The position numbers and the translations under genes are program-made. From NCBI GenBank assembly GCA_903895475.1, contig CAITUF010000162.1, positions 1-17,248 on the forward strand: a stretch of DNA of 17,248 nucleotides. Direction: 5' to 3'. The stretch is from an uncultured Opitutia bacterium. GTDB lineage: Bacteria; Verrucomicrobiota; Verrucomicrobiia; Opitutales; UBA953. This document shows positions 13,961-17,248 of the stretch, piece by piece (the first letter of the stretch is position 1; every line of letters begins with the position of its first letter). The notes beneath the pieces were generated by a model. That model did not search any database, had not been told where the DNA came from, and worked only from the letters and a program-made list of their open reading frames with translations.

Positions 13961-14755
13961 ATGCGCCTGTTGGATTCCCATTGCCATCCGATCACCGCGG
14001 TCCGCGCGGGGACGCTCGGGCCTTGGCTGGAGCAGGTGAAGGCCGCCGGGGTCGAAGGCGTCGTCGCGATTGGGACCGACCTCGATGACTGGTCCGACTA
14101 CCGTCGGTTGACCCACGACCATCCTAACTTTTTCCGGCATACCGTCGGGCTGCACCCCTGCCATGTGACCGAAGGCTGGGAAGATACCGTCACGGCGTTA
14201 TCACCATTCTTCGCCGACACGGTGGCGCCTGCCGCGTTGGGCGAGATTGGCTTAGACTACTTTCGACTCCCCGCCGACGCCGCCGAGGCAGCGCAGGTCA
14301 AGGCTTGGCAACAGCTGGCCTTCCGCCGGCAATTGGCGTTAGCCTATCAGTTCGATTGCCCCGTCGTCATTCATTCGCGTCACGCCTTCGCAGATTCCGT
14401 TCAACTCATCGACGAGAGCGGCGTCGATTGGCGTAAGGTTGTCTTCCACTGTTTCGTCGAAGGGCCGGACGCCGTTCGTGAGGTCAATCGACGCGGCGGT
14501 CGCGCGTCCTTTACGGGCATTATTACTTACAAGAACGCGGACGAAATCCGCGCGGCGCTCAAGGCCCAAGGTCTGGCCCGCTTGATGTTGGAAACGGATG
14601 CGCCCTATCTGGCCCCGCTCTCCGTGCGGGGTAAAGAGAACACGCCCGCCTATCTGCCGGAGATTGCCGCCCAAGCCGCGGAGATCCTGGGCTTACCTGT
14701 CGATGAGGTCGCCGAAGTAGCGACGCGGAATGCTCGTCAATTCTTTGGTTTCTGA
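13961..14755 (+). CDS. TatD-family metal-dependent hydrolase (DNase)
   Basis: This 264-residue cytoplasmic enzyme is an amidohydrolase-type TIM barrel of full family length. The metal and catalytic residues appear in order: SHCH (His7, His9), GEIGLDY (Glu95), VIHSRHA (His138), VFHCF (His163) and ETDAPYLAP (Asp213), with the final NARQFFGF typical of TatD/YcfH proteins. Family members act as 3'-5' exonucleases or deoxyribonucleases on DNA ends and in repair or DNA turnover; some have a role in quality control. Which subgroup (TatD, YcfH, YjjV) it belongs to cannot be settled by eye. It is divergent from the EVE-domain gene and followed 74 bp later by the acyltransferase gene. Confidence 0.92.
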   Translation: MRLLDSHCHPITAVRAGTLGPWLEQVKAAGVEGVVAIGTDLDDWSDYRRLTHDHPNFFRHTVGLHPCHVTEGWEDTVTALSPFFADTVAPAALGEIGLDYFRLPADAAEAAQVKAWQQLAFRRQLALAYQFDCPVVIHSRHAFADSVQLIDESGVDWRKVVFHCFVEGPDAVREVNRRGGRASFTGIITYKNADEIRAALKAQGLARLMLETDAPYLAPLSVRGKENTPAYLPEIAAQAAEILGLPVDEVAEVATRNARQFFGF

Positions 14756-14765
14756 GCAGCCCAGC

Positions 14766-14783
14766 GTGACACAGGAATGTCAC
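14766..14783. promoter_or_regulatory. Perfect dyad GTGACA-N6-TGTCAC (candidate operator)
   Basis: GTGACA (14766-14771) and TGTCAC (14778-14783) form a perfect 6-bp inverted repeat around six bases. It lies in the gap after the TatD-family gene and five bases before a TTGACG (14788-14793). The geometry fits a dimeric helix-turn-helix regulator. As RNA it would make a short hairpin, but no T tract follows, so it is unlikely to be a terminator. Confidence 0.4.
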
Positions 14784-14815
14784 CGAATTGACGTGTTAAG
14801 CGCTCGTTCGTCATT

Positions 14816-14829
14816 TATGATGCGGACCG
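14816..14829 (+). promoter_or_regulatory. TATGAT box close to the acyltransferase start
   Basis: TATGAT (14816-14821) ends eight bases before the ATG at 14830, the same position relative to the start as the boxes at 4029 and 12884. The nearest good -35, TTGACG (14788-14793), is 22 bases upstream, which is too far; at 17 bases from TTGACG the -10 would be the poor TCATTT. Promoter assignment is therefore weak. Confidence 0.3.
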
Positions 14830-16626
14830 ATGATAAAGGCACGACATGGGGCAAATGTGGCAGATCTTCGCACAGCGCTAGGTCCTTTGGGCTGGGCGGC
14901 CCCGCTTTTGGATCGCTTCTTTAAGGCCCGCGAATTCGACGAGTTCTTAGCGAGAATCATGGCTGCGGGTCGGCCGGACTTCTTTGCCAGTGCTAAAGTC
15001 GAGGGGCAGTTGTCGTCCTCTTGGGACGATGGCTGTTTGGCGCGTATCCCCCGCCAAGGTCCGGTGGTCGTGGTGGCCAATCATCCCCACGGCCTGGCCG
15101 ATGGGATTGTGGCGATGGATTTCCTCCTGCGGGCTCGGCCGGATGCCTTGGTGGTCGGAAATAAATGGTTGGCACAGATTCCGGGCATCCGTCCTTGGTT
15201 GATTGAAGTGAATCCCTTCGACCCGGACCAAGCTGATCTGGGGAACCTAGCGGGCACCCGGCGAATCCTCAGTCATCTCAAGGCCGGTGGGTGTATCCTG
15301 ACGTTTCCCGCGGGCGAGGTATCTAATCTATCTTTAAAGCACCGTGCCGTCCGTGATCCAGTCTGGTCACCGCAAGTCGTGCGCCTGGCCCGGCGGGCCA
15401 ATGCCTCCATCGTACCGCTGCATATTTCGGGCGGAAACTCGCGGCTCTTCTATTCCTTGGGCCTGCTCCATCCCAAGGCACGTACCCTGATGTTATTGCG
15501 AGAGTTTCTTTCGCACCGTGGTAAGGTTATCCACCTCCGGACCGCCAAGGCCGTGCCCGCAACGCAGCTCACCGATCACCCGGACGATGAGGAAGCGACT
15601 AGTTTAATGCGCTTGCGTTGCGAGTTGTTATCCAATCGGGAGTTAGCGGGCAAAGTTGCGGAAAGAAAAAAGCAGACGGAGACCTGGGCTCCGTTAATTG
15701 CTCCGATTAAGCCAGCCTTGCTACGGGCGGAACTGGAGAGCCTGCCACCGGAAGACTGCTTGCTGACCAGTGGATATTTCAAGGTCTATCGCTTCCTGGG
15801 TTCGGAACTTCCGCATACCTTGCGTGAAATCGGTCGCTTGCGCGAACTCACTTTCCGTTCTGTCTCCGAGGGTTCGGGGAATGAGTGCGACCTCGACCCC
15901 TTTGATGCTTGGTACGACCAACTCATTCTCTGGGACGATCAGACGAGCCAGATTGTCGGCGGTTACCGTCTTGGTCCCACGGACCGTATCCTGCCGCTGA
16001 AGGGGAAGCACGGCATGTATACCTCGACGCTCTTTGACTTCAAAGGCGACTTTTTCCGTCGGATGGACCCCGCCTTGGAGATGGGTCGCTCCTTCATCCG
16101 CGCGGAGTATCAGCGTAAGCCGACGAGCCTGCCACTGCTGTGGCGCGGCATCGGTCGCTATGTCGCCCGTTTCCCCCAGTATCACCTCTTGTTCGGGCCA
16201 GTGAGCATCAACCCAGAGTACGGCCAAGCCTCGAAGCAGCTCATCCTTTCATACCTGCAGAATAACCGTTCGGCGGACGACTTGGCACCCTTGGTGCGCG
16301 GCAAGAACCCGCCGCGAGCGATGAGTTTGCACGCCGACGACCTCGAGGTTCTCCAAAAAAGCGCCTTCGATTTAGAGCACGTGTCCGGCTTAGTGAGCGA
16401 TCTCGAGCCTGATGCGAAATCGCTGCCTGTTTTACTGAAGCACTACCTCAAACTTAATGGTCGCCTCATTGCCTTTAACGTCGACGAGAGTTTTGGCGGA
16501 TGCCTCGATGGACTCATCGTGGTCGACCTAACGAAGACCGACTCCAAACTACTTGCCGCCTACATGGGGGACGAGGGTGCCAAGGCTTTCTTGGATTACC
16601 ACGATTGCGACCCCACTCAGGCGTGA
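14830..16626 (+). CDS. Two-domain acyltransferase: PlsC-like plus OlsB-like GNAT (OlsF-type)
   Basis: This 598-residue protein joins two acyltransferase domains. The N-terminal half (about residues 60-280) is PlsC-like: VVANHPHGLAD (81-91) is the catalytic block in the Hx5D form seen in OlsA-type enzymes, and FPAGEVS (159-165) is the FPEG-like substrate motif. The C-terminal half (about 300-590) is a GNAT-type N-acyltransferase of the OlsB/hemolysin-like family: RELTFRSVSEGSG (about 339-351), DLDPFDAWYDQLI (about 356-368), and IVGGYRLGPTD. In amino-acid lipid synthesis OlsB-type domains N-acylate ornithine or glycine with a 3-hydroxy acyl chain and OlsA-type domains O-acylate the product. One chain could therefore do both steps at the inner membrane. 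The head group is not predictable. ATGs at 14817 and 14820 are out of frame. Confidence 0.85.
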   Translation: MIKARHGANVADLRTALGPLGWAAPLLDRFFKAREFDEFLARIMAAGRPDFFASAKVEGQLSSSWDDGCLARIPRQGPVVVVANHPHGLADGIVAMDFLLRARPDALVVGNKWLAQIPGIRPWLIEVNPFDPDQADLGNLAGTRRILSHLKAGGCILTFPAGEVSNLSLKHRAVRDPVWSPQVVRLARRANASIVPLHISGGNSRLFYSLGLLHPKARTLMLLREFLSHRGKVIHLRTAKAVPATQLTDHPDDEEATSLMRLRCELLSNRELAGKVAERKKQTETWAPLIAPIKPALLRAELESLPPEDCLLTSGYFKVYRFLGSELPHTLREIGRLRELTFRSVSEGSGNECDLDPFDAWYDQLILWDDQTSQIVGGYRLGPTDRILPLKGKHGMYTSTLFDFKGDFFRRMDPALEMGRSFIRAEYQRKPTSLPLLWRGIGRYVARFPQYHLLFGPVSINPEYGQASKQLILSYLQNNRSADDLAPLVRGKNPPRAMSLHADDLEVLQKSAFDLEHVSGLVSDLEPDAKSLPVLLKHYLKLNGRLIAFNVDESFGGCLDGLIVVDLTKTDSKLLAAYMGDEGAKAFLDYHDCDPTQA

Positions 16627-16632
16627 GGCAAC

Positions 16633-16660
16633 AAAAAGGGCAGGCCGTGCGGCCTGCCCT
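16633..16660 (-). terminator. Rho-independent terminator of the metY gene
   Basis: A perfect 10-bp stem (16637-16646 and 16651-16660, AGGGCAGGCC / GGCCTGCCCT) has a four-base loop. Read on the minus strand it is followed by five T residues (plus-strand A tract 16633-16637). It lies 22 bases past the metY stop. On the plus strand no T tract follows, though it could still slow transcription from 14830-16626. Confidence 0.85.
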
Positions 16661-16681
16661 GATCGGTCTCTGTTCGGTTGC

Positions 16682-17248
16682 TTAGGCCTTCGCCAGCGCC
16701 TGCTCGAGGTCAGCGATGATATCTTCGATATCTTCGATGCCCACGGAAAGACGGACGTAGTCGTCGGTCACCCCTGCTGCCGCGCGTTCTTCTGCGGAGA
16801 GCTGGGAGTGCGTCGTGGAAGCTGGGTGAATCGCGAGCGAGCGGGCATCACCAATGTTGGCGACGTGGCTATGCAGCTGAAGCGCGTTGATAAACTTGCT
16901 ACCACCTTCGTGGCCGGATTTCACGCCGAAGCCGACGAGCGCACCGAAGCCGTTGGTCAGGTACTTCTTGGCGAGGTCATGGTACTTCGAAGACTTCAGG
17001 CCAGGGTAGTTGACCCATTTCACCTTCGGGTGCGCTTCGAGGTACTGGGCGACCTTCATCGCGTTGGAGCAATGGCGTTCCATGCGGAGGTGCAGCGTCT
17101 CGAGGCCCTGGATCAGTAAGAAGGCGTTGAACGGTGAGAGGCAGCTGCCGACGTCGCGGAGGAACTGCAGGCGCATCTTCATGATGAACGCGATGTTGGC
17201 GCCGCCAGCCGGCGGGAAGGCCTTGAAGGCTTCCCAGTGCGGTAGGCC
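16682..17248 (-). CDS. metY: O-acetylhomoserine sulfhydrylase, C-terminal part (partial)
   Basis: About 188 residues are visible; the N-terminal 240 or so, including the PLP-binding lysine, lie beyond the right edge. The frame is open to the end of the window and reads through AFKAFPPAGGANIAFIMKMR, then FLRDVGSCLSPFNAFL, LETLHLRMERHCSNAMKVA, KVKWVNYPGL, NIGDARSLAIHPASTTHSQL and RLSVGIEDIEDIIADLEQAL. These match the C-terminal domain of MetY-type Cys/Met-metabolism PLP enzymes, which make homocysteine (or cysteine) from an O-acetylated amino acid and sulfide. ATGs such as the one at 17182 are internal. The terminator at 16633-16660 closes the gene. Confidence 0.93.
   Translation of the reverse strand, partial: GLPHWEAFKAFPPAGGANIAFIMKMRLQFLRDVGSCLSPFNAFLLIQGLETLHLRMERHCSNAMKVAQYLEAHPKVKWVNYPGLKSSKYHDLAKKYLTNGFGALVGFGVKSGHEGGSKFINALQLHSHVANIGDARSLAIHPASTTHSQLSAEERAAAGVTDDYVRLSVGIEDIEDIIADLEQALAKA

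Noticed and set aside
13873..13995. A 41-codon N-terminal extension of the EVE protein
   Set aside because: It overlaps the start of the TatD-family gene, and the EVE domain begins exactly at MRYWLMKSEP (13872).
15721..16227. A 168-codon minus-strand open frame inside the acyltransferase gene
   Set aside because: Antisense to the GNAT domain, whose motifs are intact; no evidence of translation.

Overview
The window is GC-rich and densely coded, with 15 protein genes (one cut at each edge). It has no tRNA, rRNA, CRISPR array, insertion sequence or phage gene that I can see. The mixture points to a free-living Gram-negative of the PVC group, most likely Verrucomicrobiota. The clues are many exported proteins with short signal sequences, a secreted ThuA-like protein, a gingipain-like peptidase, small Lys/Ala/Pro/Cys-rich secreted proteins, SHS-type MFS carriers paired with enolase-superfamily and DHDPS-family enzymes, and weak or absent Shine-Dalgarno sequences. 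The phylum is an inference from gene content.

Layout. Bases 1-1752 hold the tail of a Lys-rich protein, a chromate transporter (ChrA) and a small exported Cys-rich protein with a duplicated motif. Intrinsic terminators close the first and last of these, and the two hairpins are near-identical in core. Bases 1801-5071 (+ strand) carry three exported or anchored proteins: an extracytoplasmic SAM-methyltransferase-like protein, a candidate clan CD (C25-like) cysteine peptidase, and a Sel1-repeat protein.

Bases 5072-11547 look like a catabolic locus. On the minus strand a DHDPS-family aldolase/dehydratase is followed after 14 bp by an Old-Yellow-Enzyme-type oxidoreductase. Divergently, on the plus strand, come a NanT-like MFS carrier, an enolase-superfamily enzyme 3 bp later, and a secreted ThuA-like protein. 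A second NanT-like carrier follows (11596-12840) behind a terminator-like hairpin. The likely logic is uptake of a carboxylate (probably a sugar acid), dehydration by the enolase-superfamily enzyme, and cleavage or dehydration by the DHDPS-family enzyme with a flavin-dependent redox step. The substrate cannot be read from the sequence, and no regulator is encoded in the window.

Bases 12896-17248 are mostly housekeeping-like: a small membrane protein with a His-rich tail, an EVE-domain protein (minus strand), a TatD-family metal-dependent hydrolase, a two-domain PlsC/GNAT acyltransferase resembling ornithine/amino-acid lipid synthases, and the C-terminal half of an O-acetylhomoserine sulfhydrylase (minus strand) with its terminator.

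A recurring feature is a TATGAT/TATGCT -10-like box 5-8 bases before the start codon of several genes (4040, 12896, 14830), which suggests leaderless mRNAs. Gene starts were chosen from domain boundaries, signal peptides and neighbour overlap, because ribosome-binding sites give little help here.
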